A DNA stretch of 64,000 nucleotides from Papilionanthe hookeriana x Papilionanthe teres (lineage: Eukaryota > Streptophyta > Magnoliopsida > Asparagales > Orchidaceae). The notes under the pieces are model-generated. The model saw only the letters and a program-made list of their open reading frames with translations, was not told the origin of the DNA and did no database searches. The position numbers and the translations under genes are program-made. Position 1 is the stretch's first letter, and each line of letters opens with the position of its first letter. The stretch is taken from positions 56,880,491-56,944,490 of the forward strand of contig CM040434.1 in assembly GCA_022702705.1 (NCBI GenBank). Direction: 5' to 3'. Positions 14,795-28,037 of the stretch are shown piece after piece.

Positions 14795-16200
14795 GGGTCT
14801 GTTTGTGAGAGATTAAAAGTGCGGTGGCGTTTTTCAAAACTCCCCCACACCGTTTGAAAATCCCATTTGCACGGTGTTTTAAGGATCGCGATTATGGGTT
14901 TACTGTTAGAAGCGGATCGCGGACAGGACCCCGCGATCCGCAATTCATTTCGATGCAAAGACAAATTGCCCTCGTGCCCTAACTTCTCGCAAGCGCCTCC
15001 GAGTCCCGCACCCCGTCTCCGAGCCTCGCTTCTCAATCCATCATCTCCCTCCCCGATAAGCGACCACAAAATCTTTTATGCTATCGTCATGTTTTTCTTC
15101 CGAACAAAGTAACATCCGCATCTCTGAAGCCACTCGGAAGTAGGATAGCAAAGGGGAAGCAAAATATCCTCTGATGGCGGCTCTGTCGCTGTCCGGTGCT
15201 TGTTCGCGCACCTCCATGCCCAGCCACTCTTCCTCGCCGCCCATGTTGTTCTCCATCTGGAAGCCCTCCTCCAAACCCTCATCAGTTTCGTGGGCATCTT
15301 CCATTCCCGACATTGCGATCGCCGTACACAGTGTCGCTGGAATTTTATCTCCACTTCTACACAACTGTCAGGTCTGATCATCTTCTTCCACTTTTTTTTC
15401 TTTTTTTTGTAACTTCAAATTCCGCTGATTGCTTCCTTATATTTGATATTTGTGTGTGCTCTGTGGTTTCAAAGACTAGTTAGAAACGATAAATTAAGAG
15501 TTGCAGATGAGTGAAGGGCCTGAAGAAGTGAGGCTGGGGATTTGATGGGATACATCTATTTATTTGTTTTTATTTGCCTTTAGCAATCGCTTAGAAGTAA
15601 GATTGATGGTTTTTGTGGAAGTAGATTTAGAGCAGTTTATACTTTATAGGAAGACTTTATTAGTATTTTGTGGTTAGTTGTTCCCACGGCTTATAAATGG
15701 CTGTTTTGAGGAAAGTTCATTAAATGAAATGAAAATTTAGCAATTCACGCATTGTTCATGAATCTACAGCTATTTCATGCTTGAATTAGTTGCAAATCAG
15801 TTGGTCTCAAACCGCTGAAACCAAACAAAGATAATGTATTATTCAAAATAGTGCGAATCATGCTATTTATCCACCAATGAGATGAGCATTCAATCGTTTT
15901 TCAAACGCTCAAACCAAACGTACGGACAGTATTATCCAGATCAAGCTGATCGACATTGATTATCCTGCTTATCCTGATAATCTAGATAATCTGCAGCTGC
16001 GCCAAAAAGCATTCCGTAATCTTTTTTCGTATTAAAGACTTGAGTACTTTGTGTGTAAATATGAAAACTTATGTGTGAGAACTGCAAATACATAACAATT
16101 GTGTGCTATTTATGTAAATGCCCCTTATCCATAGTTTAGTTCCCTGTTCTGTATCATAGAAGCCTGTGTGGTTCACATTGTTCAGTTATCAATCATACAG
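14795..16200. other. Region upstream of the kinase exon, no clear gene
   Basis: Contains a short plus-strand frame at 15174-15377 (67 aa, Ser/Pro-rich, no family recognised), overlapped by equally long frames on the other strand. The AT-rich stretch 15380-16200 ends in a good 3' splice-site context (tttcttatca...catacag) immediately before the kinase exon, so it probably contains an old intron. No LRR or N-lobe coding sequence is visible where the kinase gene's first exon should be. Confidence 0.4.
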
Positions 16201-16796
16201 GAAACAAAGCATCAAGAAGACACCTCACCTGGGAGACCAGAATCTCCATCGCTCTTTCGGTCGCCCGTGCAATCGAGCACATCCATTCGACCAGCCCTAC
16301 AGCTGCCCACGGCAACATCAAGTTCTCCAACATCTTTCTTAACGAATCCCATAGCACTCGTCTCTCTGACAATGGGATCGTACCTCTCGTCGTTCCGAGC
16401 AGTTCCCGAAACCATGTTTCAGGCTATCGAGCTCCAGAACTCGCCGACTTACGCAAGGTCTCTCAGAAGGCGGATGTATACAGTTTTGGCATCGTCCTGC
16501 TGGAGCTGCTCACAGGAAAGGCTGCCGAGAAGGGTGTCAGCCTCCGTAGAATGGTGGAATCAATGTTGCGGGAGGAGTGGTCTACTGATGTTCTGGATCT
16601 GGAGCTGCTTAGGCAGCAGAATGTGGAGGAGATGGTTCAGCTGTTGCAGCTCGCTATGAACTGCACAGTTCGGAATGCCGGTAGCAGGTCGTCGATGAAG
16701 AAGGTGATAGCGCAGATCGAAGCGATCGGCTCATCGATTAGAGATGATGTAGGAGTCCGAGAACAGCAGCAGGTTGTGAAGCGGCAGTCTTTGTGA
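16201..16796 (+). pseudogene. LRR receptor-like (pseudo)kinase, C-terminal exon only
   Basis: One open frame of about 197 codons from the splice acceptor at 16200 to TGA at 16794-16796. It encodes the kinase C-lobe of an LRR-III-type receptor-like kinase: TWETRISIALSVARAIEHIH (subdomain VIa), HGNIKFSNIFLNES (VIb), GYRAPELADLRKVSQKADVY (VIII-IX), SFGIVLLELLTGKAAEKGVS, and a C-terminal NVEEMVQLLQLAMNC segment. HGNIK replaces the HRDxK catalytic loop, and LSDNG replaces DFG, as in the inactive RLKs of this subfamily. Members have two exons with the intron at this place. The first exon (signal peptide, LRRs, transmembrane helix, N-lobe) is absent upstream. Coding quality is high compared with its surroundings, so this is either a recent gene fragment or exon 2 of a chimeric gene. 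Confidence 0.8.
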
Positions 16797-17039
16797 AAAG
16801 TGATGCTATTGGGATTTATAGGTACAGATTGTTGGATCATTGAAAGTTGATCCTGTGAAGTTATTATGATAATGGATGGGTAAAATTTTCGAGGGAAATT
16901 TACATAAATACCACACAATTCTTATGTGTTTATATGTGTGGACATCTTGGCGTCATAGATATATTCATGAAAATGTATATTTCACTTTAGAACATAATGA
17001 GGATTATATTTTTGATGTGATGTTCAGAATTTGAGTAAT

Positions 17040-17830
17040 ATGTATCTGTACACACCTAAAAAGGCCTTCCGAGTCGTCCAGCTGTTGAATTGCTTTATTG
17101 CCCAACTGATGAATTACTTAATTGCTCATATGATAAAGTGTTGAATTGCCCAGTTGGTGAATTACTTAATTATCCAACTGATGAATAACCCACTATATAA
17201 TTATTCAGTTGTCTAAATTACTCAGGTGTCGAACTGTCCAACTATCGAATTGTTGAATTGTCCAACTGGTAAACTGACAAATTGTATAGCTAATCGTTGA
17301 AGCGGTTCATGCTGTAGTAATCCAGCTGAACTTCCTAAAATGAATCGGTTAAACCGTTCAAGATAGCAGTACTGCATGAATCCGTTCTACCAGAGAACTC
17401 GATCAAACTATCTTATCGGCAACCGCCCAAACGCCAAATTGTCAAACTGTCGAATTGTCAAGTTCAACTACATGATGAGACATTACATAAATGAGCATAA
17501 CGTGACATAAATATTAACTATAATATAAAATTATATGACATGACATAAAGTTACTATATATGATATAAAACTACTGGAAATAACATAATTACTGGATATG
17601 ACATAACATTATATTGCGTTATATAATTATTAATATTATGATAAAATGGCACCTCTGGGCTTTTAAATAAAGGTTAGAAACGAAGAAATGGCGACAAGAG
17701 CTTTCTTTTTTAAAGGGCAGCTCATCTCTCTTTCTTTTTTCCTCTTCTGCTCAAAGTTAGTAGGATTTGAGCATAAGACATGGACATTATGGGACCTTGC
17801 ATCTTAGAAAGATTTAAAATTCTGAAAGCT
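17040..17830 (+). repeat. Degenerate direct repeat, copy 1
   Basis: Begins near tgtacacacctaaaaaggcc and consists of many short variants of 'gaattgtccaactgtcgaat', then a 'gacataaa'-rich part, then a CT-rich stretch ending 'ctgctcaaagttagtaggat' and 'gcataagacatgg'. The same three-part order occurs at 18575-19385. The TG start and the ~800-bp length would suit a pair of old LTRs around a ~750-bp internal region, but no PBS, PPT or protein supports this. Confidence 0.55.
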
Positions 17831-18574
17831 GTTGTGAGCATGGAAGTATGCCTTTAATCTAAAATTATGCATGAATATTTACAGTGGAACAACAAAGATG
17901 ACACTAGGGGAATCTCCAACAAATAAGATAAGGTATTATATCTTTAAATCTCATTTTTACATCCTTTAAACTTTATGATCTTTACTTTGTTTGATATAAA
18001 TTTTAATTAATACTTTTATTTTTTAAATCAAGGAACTTATCTCTCGTAAGCAAGTTTCATAAGAGGAAAATAAAATCATCCAAACTTTTAGACCCTACTT
18101 GACTTAATAGTCAAATGTTGTAGACGACTTTGAAAAAGAGTCTTTTCGAAATATAACTAGGTTGAATAAAGTTTGAAGGCGACTACAACTCTCTCAATGT
18201 GTAGTCAAATTACCCCCAGACGAATGATAGTTTGAATTTAACGACTTTGTTTTACTTTCTCTATAACCGACTTATATTATAAATAAACAATAAATATACT
18301 CACATAAAATAAAAGAAATTTTAATTTTACTGATAATAAACAGGGAACTCTCCCTATAAGACAATCGAGTCAACGATAAAGTACCTGAAGGTGACTTGTA
18401 ATGTTCCCGAGATGAAACCTATATGTGTAGCCAAAGTGCGTCCCCTCACCCCCCTACTGAAATACAACACTATTTTTTATAAAATTAGTTTTAATGAATA
18501 ATGTATAATGCATGTTTATCATTCCATGTTTATTTTTGCAGTTGCTTATCAAAAAAATAAGAGAATCAATAAAC
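17831..18574. other. Spacer between the two direct repeats
   Basis: AT-rich sequence with no frame above 60 codons and no recognisable domain. If the flanking repeats are LTRs, this is a vestigial internal region. Confidence 0.35.
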
Positions 18575-19385
18575 TAAATGTATACACTTGAAAAGGCTTT
18601 TTGAGCAGCTTAGCCGCCAAATTGTATAATTGCATAGCCGACGAATTGCTGAATTGCTCAGTTAATAAATTGTTGAATTGCCTAAATGATGAATTGCCTC
18701 ATTACTAAGTTGACAACTTACCCATTACCTAGCTGACGAATTTCCCCCATAGAATTGCCCAACTGCTTAAATTACACAGCCGTCAAACTACCCAACTATC
18801 GAATTATTAAATTGTGGAGCTGTCAAATTATTGAAATTGTCCAACTAGCAAATTGACAAACTGCCTAACTGTTGAAGTTGTTAAATTGTCTAGTTGGAGA
18901 ACTGGTTAAATTACTCAGCAAAAGAACCGGTTAAACTGCTTATATGGAGAACTGATTGAGCTATTTAATTAGAGAACTTGTCCAACTAGATAACTGACAA
19001 ACTGCATAACTGTCAAATTGTTAAACAATTGAATTGTCAAAATCAACTACTTTGTGGGACATGACATAAAGTTGTAGAATATGACATAAAGATGCAAGAC
19101 ATGATATAAAACTGTAGAACATGATATAAAGTTACTGGAAATTATGTAAAATTATTGGATATGATTTAACATTATGTAGCTTCATATAATTTTTTTCATA
19201 CCATGATAAAGGACGATTATGTCTTATTAATAGAGGTCAAATATGTAAAAACAAAGAGAGGGAGGTAAGGATCTCTCTTCCCACAGGCTGCTCATCGTCT
19301 CTTTCTTTCTCCTTCTGCTCAATGTTAGTAGGATTTTGGGCATAATACATTGTCGTTATGAGCCATTCATCCTAAAAGAATTTAA
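18575..19385 (+). repeat. Degenerate direct repeat, copy 2
   Basis: Same order of motifs as 17040-17830: tgtatacacttgaaaaggct, arrays of 'aattgcccaactg..aattac' variants, 'gacataaag' repeats, then 'cttctgctcaatgttagtag'. The offset between copies is about 1,535 bp. Confidence 0.55.
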
Positions 19386-21223
19386 TAGCATGCAAATATA
19401 AACTTTTAGGTGATAGATATGTAAATATGTAAGTATTATGTGGTATGTATGTAAATTCTCTATTTATCAAATATCAATTATTTTATTCATTTTTAACCCT
19501 TGGAATTTTTTTTCTTTCAGGATCACAAAGTTTATAATTGATTGAATGATTAGGATCAGGACGGTGATGTGGATGGTTGGAAGAAAACTATTTAGGAAGA
19601 TTTAGGTACAAACCACTTAAATCTTATGTATTTCCATGTTTGCACCTAAATTTTAATTTTTACATACACACCACTATATGAATGAAAATATATATTTAAC
19701 TTTTTTTTAAGTTAATAAGGTGGAATTTTTTATCTGATATGAATGATTATGGTGGTATGAATGTAAAAGGTAGCGTATAGGTGTAAGATATATAAATACT
19801 TAGGAATTGCGCAGTATGTATTATGTATGTAAAAGCCTTTCTATTAATTTTTTTTTTCGGGTTTGGAGTTCTTACAAACATACCACCTAAAATTTCAAAT
19901 ATAACAGTCTCATCAACCAAAATTTAAAATTTACAATTCGACTACCAAATATCTTCATTCTTTACAAAATAATCATTCAGTGACGGTTCAGTCACTTCCG
20001 TCACTCTCACGTCACTTGTTGCTAAGTATAGTTTTCCACTTTGTCGCTCTCTCATGATTGTCATATGCATTCCACATGTATTTCTCACAAACTTTAAGAG
20101 TTTTCCAATCATAGCAGTTTTGATGGAAAGATGATAGTAGGGACACGAAAAGAAATAAGGAACCTACAAAATAAAAAATTAGAAATTTACAGAAAAGAAT
20201 GAAAAACTTCCTGAAGATTGAGTGAAGAAAGTTGGAACAGTGACGGAAAGGTTAGGAAAGGGAAATAGTCACTAATGCTCGCTTGTGGTTGGAAAACTCT
20301 GCAATTTGTCTGTTTTTTTTTTAAGTTAAAAGAAAATAATATTATGAAAGTTTTTATGGTTACTAGACTTAACACATCATAATTTTAGTCCTGGGAATAA
20401 AAGAGTTCATCAGAACAGTGTGAGCAGCAAGATAGTTTAAGTAGCAATCATGCCTTGAGAAAGCAAAAGATCCTACTAGTTGAAAATTTTCAGCAGCCAT
20501 GAAGGCGACCCTTAAAAAGGAGATCTTCCATTAGTGATACCATGATAGAGCTTAGTCGCTTCTCCTAGCATTCTCCAAGTTTCCCTTCACATTCCATTGG
20601 TAACTCTCATTTGACTTGACTCACATTGCTTGTTGGGATCAACCTAACAAGCAATGCTCGTTAAGGCATCACGACCGACACGAGAGTCACTCTCCTATCG
20701 ATTCTAGCTCACTATCTATAGAAACAAGCATATGCAAATGTGATAACAATAGATTACAATAAGGTCATGCACATATTAGTCTTCTAAAATAATAATTTAT
20801 TCAAAAATGTGTTAGTGGTGGGCTAAAACAGTATATGAAGTGCACATGTTGCTTAAATAATATAAAGTGAGTAGAATATCATACCCATGAGGATCACAAT
20901 TGAAAATTTGATAAGTTAATTACTAATTCATATAATGCTAATTTTTATCCAAGTAAGTTTAAAAAGTTTTTTTTGAAAACCTACACTAAACTTTCTTTTT
21001 ACCAAAATAAATTTTAAGTTTCGAACAAGTGAGAAATTATTTGTTTTAAAGAGTATCAACTTTAACTTAAACTCTGGAGTTGTATCATATAACAAGTGAT
21101 TGCCAATTAAGAGTTTTGTTACTTTTAGTCTCTTCTGACAACTTAAAAACTTACAAGTTAATTACTAGATCATTATAATCAGTGTCTTTATCCTTCCAAT
21201 TTAGAGATCTGCAAATGAGATGC
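19386..21223. other. AT-rich region without genes
   Basis: No coding sequence is recognised; the only frame (20187-20375, minus) is short and featureless. A strong hairpin lies at 20625-20655. The segment ends at the 5' LTR of the Athila element. Confidence 0.5.
20625..20655. other. 13-bp stem hairpin
   Basis: ATTGCTTGTTGGG and CCTAACAAGCAAT pair with a single G-T wobble around a 5-nt loop (atcaa). No CTRR end follows, so a Helitron terminus is not supported. Its function is unknown. Confidence 0.5.
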
Positions 21224-22772
21224 TGATCACAAAAAAATATGTTAAGAAATTCATACCTATTTTTTATGAAATTTCACTTTAAAGAAAGATATTTTCTTTA
21301 TTTTATTGCAGGAACGAAGATTTATAAGTGATGTGAAGAAAAAAGCATAAAATAGAGCAAAGTTAGATCGAAAAGGAAGAAATACGTACGCAAATGAACT
21401 AAGTCACCGACTAGCGAAATCGAGTTCCGCCGACGACGAGATTATAAAGAAAATTTCTTAATGGTTTGCAACTACCTCGCCAAATGGCAAGCGCGAGCCC
21501 GCCGACAGCTGAGATCGCGCGGATCGAAGACCTTCTAGAAGTCCTCGACTGACGGCGAGAGTCGTTTCTCGCCGACGGCGAGACAGTTAAAATGCCAGAT
21601 ACATTGAACCTGGACGCTTTTTGAAGAGGTGCTTAAGTACCCCTTGGACCTTTGTCTACCTATATAAATAGATGACGAATTTTAGTATGTGGTGTGCTCA
21701 TTCGAGAGTCTTGCAGAATTCTATTAGTGTGCTTTTGAGTCTAAGTTGAAGTTTAGTGTGAGTAAGTGTAAGTAGTGAGTTAAGAAGTGTGTTGTACTTA
21801 GATGGAAAAGTCGAAGCGAACTTGCGGAAGTCAGTTGTGAGGAAATCGAGATAAGTATCTTTATTTATCGTTGTTAACTTTAAATGAAATCCATGCTTTG
21901 TTTAATTCACATGCATTCCGAGTAGCTTTTTGTCTTTCTCGCTTGTTTATGAAATTATGTGAATCGATGAAATTAAATAGTAAGTGTCTAATATATTAAA
22001 ATAAATTGTGATAATCTTTTACTTAAAACTTAATTTACTTTCAATCCGACCAATTGAATTGTTAAAATATGTTGAATTATCAACTATAGTAAAGATTACA
22101 TCCAATATTCGTGAAGTCAAAAGCTTTGGAAGGAGGGTGCAAATAAATAGGGAAATATTATTTATAGGACGTAGAATCGGATATTTTAGTGTGACGTACT
22201 AAAATATTCAATTTGATCCTATTGTTCGAGAGCTGAAGTGTAGATGTTAGCTCTCGAGTGAGGTGAACGTGGAGCTATGAAGTGGCAACCAGTATCCTCC
22301 CAACCTAGCCACGGATTCGATATCGAGCATAGGACTAGTCAATGCTCTTTAGACTCGGACCAAAGGGTAAAGAATAGGAATGCTCCTATTTGTCACAATC
22401 CAATAAAAAAATCTATTTGAATTCATCATTCACTTAAGCTTCTAAAAACAAGGGGAAGGATACTTTTTCTGAAATCTTTAAATCAACTTTATTTAAAGCA
22501 TTAGTTCACTTTAGATCGCTTTAGTTAAGTATTCAAAATTCTGTATACTATCTTAGTAAGTAAATCCTTTAAATTTAGTTGTTACAAATCTTTTAAAACT
22601 TCCCTGTGGGATCGATAACCAGGACTCCACTAGAGCCCTGTATTACTTGATACGATACATATACTTGCGTATAATCCACATTATACATTGCATCAAAAAA
22701 ATTAAATATATATTAAACGGGATCAAGTTTTTGGTGTCGTTGCTATTTTTGTAAACATTAAAAAGTGAGTCA
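21224..22772 (+). repeat. Athila 5' LTR
   Basis: 1,549 bp, starting TGATCACA and ending GTGAGTCA, collinear with 36717-38217 (1,501 bp). It carries a 'ctcgcc..ggcgag' inverted-motif cluster at 21410-21590 and a TATA-like tatataaatag at 21660. It has an extra ~50 bp around 22150-22215 that the other LTR lacks. The two are clearly diverged by point changes and indels, so the insertion is not recent. Confidence 0.9.
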
Positions 22773-22778
22773 AGTTTT

Positions 22779-22796
22779 TGGCACCGTTGCCGGAGA
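22779..22796 (+). other. Athila primer binding site (diverged)
   Basis: TGGCACCGTTGCCGGAGA lies six bases after the LTR end. It differs from the copy at 38224 (TGGCGCCGTTGCCGGGGA) by two transitions. The Athila PBS is known to match the 3' end of tRNA-Asp. Confidence 0.85.
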
Positions 22797-22857
22797 GATT
22801 TAGAAATTATTTACTAGAGTAACGGACTATTTTAAAAAATTTTTTTTACAAAATTGT

Positions 22858-22911
22858 ATGCGTAAATTTGGAAACGAAAATTTAATACCTTACGATTCAG
22901 AATTAGAGCGT
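22858..22911 (+). pseudogene. Athila gag, first 18 codons (5' of the solo LTR)
   Basis: ATG at 22858 opens MRKFGNENLIPYDSELER, identical but for one residue to the start of the second Athila gag (38294). The frame is cut by the solo LTR, whose target duplication AGCGT is 22907-22911 on this side and 30413-30417 on the other. The rest of gag continues from 30413. Confidence 0.9.
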
Positions 22912-25029
22912 TGTCGGCGTATTTTTTAGGTTTTGAGTGTTTTATTTGGAAAAGGGGGGTCGCCTACAGAAACTGTCGGCGAGTTTTAATTTAATTTAAA
23001 TAAATAATTTGAAAAGTAATATTTGATTTTGAAAATAATTTTAAATTTGGAAATTTTATGAAATCAAACTGAGCTCACATCCCGAATAGTTTATATAAAC
23101 GAGCACCGCATCACAAACCATGTATCTATCCCGAAGAATAGACACATTGCTTGATGATGGGGCTCGATTAAATAAACTAGAAGATTTGTGACATCCGTTT
23201 GGTCTCGCGAACCAATTTTATAAGCCGACAAATTCCCCTGCTTAATATAAATGAATTAAGCAAGGTTTATATTACCTGGGTTCTTAAAATTCCCTATAAG
23301 GGCAAGCCCCTATAGTTAATTACATCTTAAGTGACGGGAATCACCTAAGAAAACTCTCGATAATAATCAGTAGTTCTGCTCTCAAGAATTTCAAAGTTTA
23401 AGTTTTCAAGGATTGAATTTTAGAATTTCAATAAGGAATGGATCGAGTTTGGAACATTTTTTTTTGGAATTCAAAGGAAGAAAGGTAGGAGAAATCACAG
23501 ATTCAAAGCGAACTTCGGTAATTTCCCGACTATCCTATTGTTTGGCTTGAATTTAGGAAAGTCCTAATATTATTTAATGTTTTGATCTTGCCAATTTTAA
23601 TTAATTAGGACTTATGTTCGTATGATAAAATCATACAAATAAATTTCGAAGATGTGAGGGTTTATGTCGTATCGGACGACTACCTCGGAGTCCTAAGACC
23701 GATTAGGGCTTAATTTACATGATATGATCATGCAAATGCCTAACGAAGAGTCGAGGATTTATGTCGCACTGTGCAAACTACCTCGAAGTCCTATGGCTTG
23801 GTTATTTAATTCTAAGAAAGTTTTACTGAAGTAGACTCGCATTTTGCTCGATGACGATGGCCGTGCCGCCCACCATGCTCCGAGCTCCTTGTTGTTACAG
23901 AGGTTTAGTTTTAGAAGTCATAAATCAGGAGATGAGAGAAGTGTTCGGTTTAGAGAAAATCTTAAAATCCGTGTGTTTTTAATGTTTTAATTAAAACAAG
24001 TCTTAGAGTCGATTAAACGAACCGATTAAGATCCCATGGTTCCGTCATCCCAGCACCGTTATTTTCATCGAATTCACTTAGTCCGGATGAATTTGCTAAA
24101 CTCAACTAAATGAGTTCCGCACTTTCATTTAGCACCGCGGAAATCCCGTTAGCAACACGTGGGTTACATCATCCGAGGTATTCCCGATCATTCAATGAGA
24201 CGTTTTAATTTAGTTGTAGTTGTAGTTTTGTTGTTATATTTGTGATTAAATTTTGAGTTGTTTTATATTTTGAATGTTGTGACGGTGAATTTTATCTTGT
24301 AGTGTCTTTTAATTTAGTTATGGGTTTCAGCTTTGGTTTCGTCCTAAAGGTGTAGGTTTTCATGCAATCGTTATTTATCATGCAAGAAAGGTAAAGTGCA
24401 ACACGAATAAATGAATTGCAAGAAGATAAATCGCAATAGAATAAAAGCGTACCCTGGAGGGTCTTCCCATCATCCCAAGCTCGCACTTAAAATACAATTT
24501 AGAGCATTTAAGCATTTATAGCAATTTCTGTGTAAAGCTAAGGGAAGGGTTATGGTTTTCTACCAAAATCCTAATCCTATAGCTAGTCATTCCTATGACG
24601 TCTAGGTCTTCAATTTTGGTTTTAAGGATGATTTTCTTCACCAAAGAACAACTAAGCTCTATTTGTTCTTAAGGACATTCCATCATATTGAGGAAGTGTT
24701 TAAGACGAATCTTAAACATCTTTTCGATATTTCGGGAATTGTCCTAAGTCCAAATGAATTCTATCGTGCAGTGAATTAATCATCCAGAGTGTTTAAGTTA
24801 AGTTTTATTTCTTGCTCAATGAATTAGGATGTTCGAATATCCTTATGAGTGAAGTGACATTTCACTCGATACTCCATCTAGGAGTTATAATAAGTAAAAG
24901 CTCCTAAGGCAAAATGATATTTAATGATTTCGTGATTCAAATTTAAGTTCAAATTAATGATTTAAGTTCGGAATAATGTTCAAGTTATTTTAGATTCATT
25001 TTCGAATTCTTCATGTCTTAGGTGATGTC

Positions 25030-25465
25030 ATATTTAATTTAATTTAATTTAACTTAACTTAATTTAATTTAATGTGGTTTAATTTAATTTAATTTAAGTT
25101 AATTTAATATGATATGCTTTAGCTTAAATTAATTCAATTTGATTTAATTTAATTTGATTTAGTTTTAATTTAATTTAATTTAGTTTAATTTTATTTAATT
25201 TAATTTTAATTTAATTTAATTTAATTTAATTTAATTCAATTTTATTTAATTTAATTTAATATGATTTAATTTAATTTAAAATAATTTAATTTTAATTTAA
25301 TATGATTTAATTTAATTTTATTTTAATTTTATTTTATTTAATATGATTTAATTTAATTTTATTTTAATTTAATTTTAATTTAATATGATTTAATTTAATT
25401 TTATTTTAATTTAATTTTAATTTAATTTAATTTGTTTTAATTTAATTTACTTTAATTTAATTTAA
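25030..25465. repeat. (TTTAA)n-type microsatellite inside the solo LTR
   Basis: About 430 bp of imperfect TTTAATTTAA pentamers interrupted by 'atatgattt' variants. Equivalent arrays of different length lie at the same place in the other LTRs (41370-41660 and 61800-62110), accounting for part of the length difference between LTR copies. Confidence 0.85.
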
Positions 25466-28029
25466 TGATTAAATCTTTTAGCGCTTTAAATCTTAAACTT
25501 GGATTATCATTTTAATTAGGAATTAAATATTATTGGGATGATTAATTTAGGGATTCTTAAATTAAAGAACAAATTTCTTCCTAATGATATCCCTATTTTA
25601 ATAATTCCAATTTTATTATTCTTCCAAATTTAATTAATTATTTTATTAAGGTTTATTTTAATTATTCTTAAAGTGTTTAGTAAGTTTCTACCCTTTAATT
25701 ATTTAAATTTCAATCATCCAAATCAGATTAGGATCAAATATTTTACTCTTTAATTTTATTAAGCCTAAAGTTTTAATTAAGGGTTAAAATTTTAATTACC
25801 ATTTTGCCCTTCAAGCTTAATAATTTCATAACTCACTAAATTGAGCTCAAATGAACTTGAAATTTTTATGTGACTTCACTCATATGTCAATAAAGACATT
25901 AGAGGAGAAATGTGATTTTTCTGTATTTAATTTATTTATGTAATTATTTTTGGTGGAAAATAAGGATTTCCAAGGAAAATTTAATAATATGACCAAGGGA
26001 AAGTTTCTGTCCTTAAGAAAATTAGGGGACATTCCTAATGACCAGAGAACCACTTGGACCAATTTTTGTGATTTTTTGAATTATATTTTATTTATTAAAA
26101 TTATTTTAAGTTCTGGAGTATTAATTAATTTAAAAATAGAATATAAGTTGAAAAATGAATTTTATAATTTTTTAAAATTCTCTCTGATATCAAGGATTCC
26201 AGAGAACTAAATTTTACAATTTTCTGATCTTTCCTTAATTTATTGGAATTATTTTAGTGGAAATGCTAGAAAATGTATTTTTTTTATTTTAAAAATTACC
26301 CCAAGGCTTTAAAATTTAATATCTCAACCTAGAGACATAAGAAAAATATGGGGTTTGTTCCTAAGTAGTTAGAATTCAAAATGTGACATTTTGGTGAATT
26401 TTGTTATTTTTGTAATTTTTATTATTTTTTAATTATTAAAATATTAAAATAATGATAAAAAATTAACTTTTTTAGAAAATTGAAATTTTAATTTTCTTAA
26501 ATTCCTCTAATATCAGAGAGGATCCAAAACCAATTTGGTGAATTTTTGAAAAGTATTTTGAAAGTTATGAATTTTCAAAGTTTAAATTGACTAAATGGCT
26601 TAATCAACCCATTTAGTAGGGCTAACCAAGTCCAATTGACATGAAATTTTTATGGTGGATTCCTTTGATCCTAAAGGTCAGTGGAGAATTGATTTCAAGT
26701 CAATTTGATCTATGGTTAAATCTAATTAATTAAAGTTTAATTTTGGGTATTTAGGCCAATTAGGGTTAATATGAGTGAATTAACTCAAGTCCTATTTTTC
26801 CTAAGTGTTCTCCGGTCATAGGGAACATCACCAAATTTTCCTAGAATTTATTTCACAACATGCTAATTTTTGGAATTAAAATACTCAAAACAAGCAACAT
26901 GCATTTGAAAAATCAATAACTTTTCACGAGATGGCTTCTCCGACCTTGGAAAATTCAGGGAATGTTCCCAAGTTCGGAGGCTTCAAAAGCCCTATGGTCT
27001 CACGCCATGGTGAATTGTATGAATGCATGGAGAATTAAAACAATGCAGGGAGTAAATAATTAATTAAAAATAAAGTACTTGGACAAAATTAATTAATTTC
27101 TTTTCCACATTATTCTCCTCGGTTCACCGAGCAAGAGGTATTTTTATTTTATTTTTGTGATTTTTCTACACAAAGATATGATTTTTCAAAGTTCGTGAAT
27201 TAAATAAATCAGAAAATCCCTAGTTTTCTATTTATCTGAATCGGCGCCCTGTCATCCTCGGCATCTCTGAATGACCACGCGGCGCGCTCCCATTCGACGT
27301 CGCCACTTGAGTCAGCAGCCCGGGTCCCGCCTTCCGCGTATCATCCGCTGGTCGACCTAATCTGAGCCGTCCATCCGCGCGTGTATTGAATGAACGGCAT
27401 CCGTTCATCGTCCCCGAGCGTCCTTACCCGAGAGCCGTCCGTCTTCTAGGCCTAAGATCTCACTCGATACTCCATGAGTTTTTATGTTCTTATGCTCTAT
27501 GGATTCGTCTTGAAGAGACGAACACATCTATAGGCTAATGTTCATTGAAATCGACTCATTTGAAATGGAGAATGTTCAGAAGCTCGGGATGAAGAATTGA
27601 TCCATACCTTGGCTGCGAGAGGTGAAGCCTCGATCGAGATGCTCGGCACGTTCGTTGGAGCCGCAGGAGGCTAGGGATGAAGCCCTGGGGATGCGGTGAA
27701 TTGCCTAGGTGTGATTTCCACCAAGGCCGATCACAACCTTTGGAGTCCGGAACAACCGGGTGGCCCGGAGAGGGGGCTTTCACCGGAAAACTTCTTCTCT
27801 GGCTCGGTGAAGGTGTAGGTGAGTTTAATTTGATTTTGGTGAAGGATTCGGGAGTGTCCTCGTTCGGCTCGAGAATCGAGCTCCAAAATCGAGCTCAATC
27901 AATCGGGATTAGAGCGGAGAGAACAGGTGAGGATCAATTGCTCTAAGTCCGGAGGGGAGTGAGGAGTGATTTTGGCGCAGTTTTGGTATGGTCCGGTTCA
28001 ACACCTTCTTTGGCCGAGAGGGTGAGGGG

Positions 28030-28037
28030 TTTAAATA
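28030..28037 (-). promoter_or_regulatory. Predicted TATA box of the solo LTR
   Basis: The minus strand reads CTCTCCTATTTAAACCCCTC, a good plant TATA context, conserved at 44256-44263. Predicted transcription would run leftwards, giving an R-U5 region of about 5 kb. Confidence 0.6.

Noticed and set aside
15174..15377. 67-codon plus-strand ORF as a first exon of the kinase gene
   Set aside because: It has no LRR, transmembrane or kinase N-lobe features, its downstream GT context is poor, and equally long frames overlap it on other strands.
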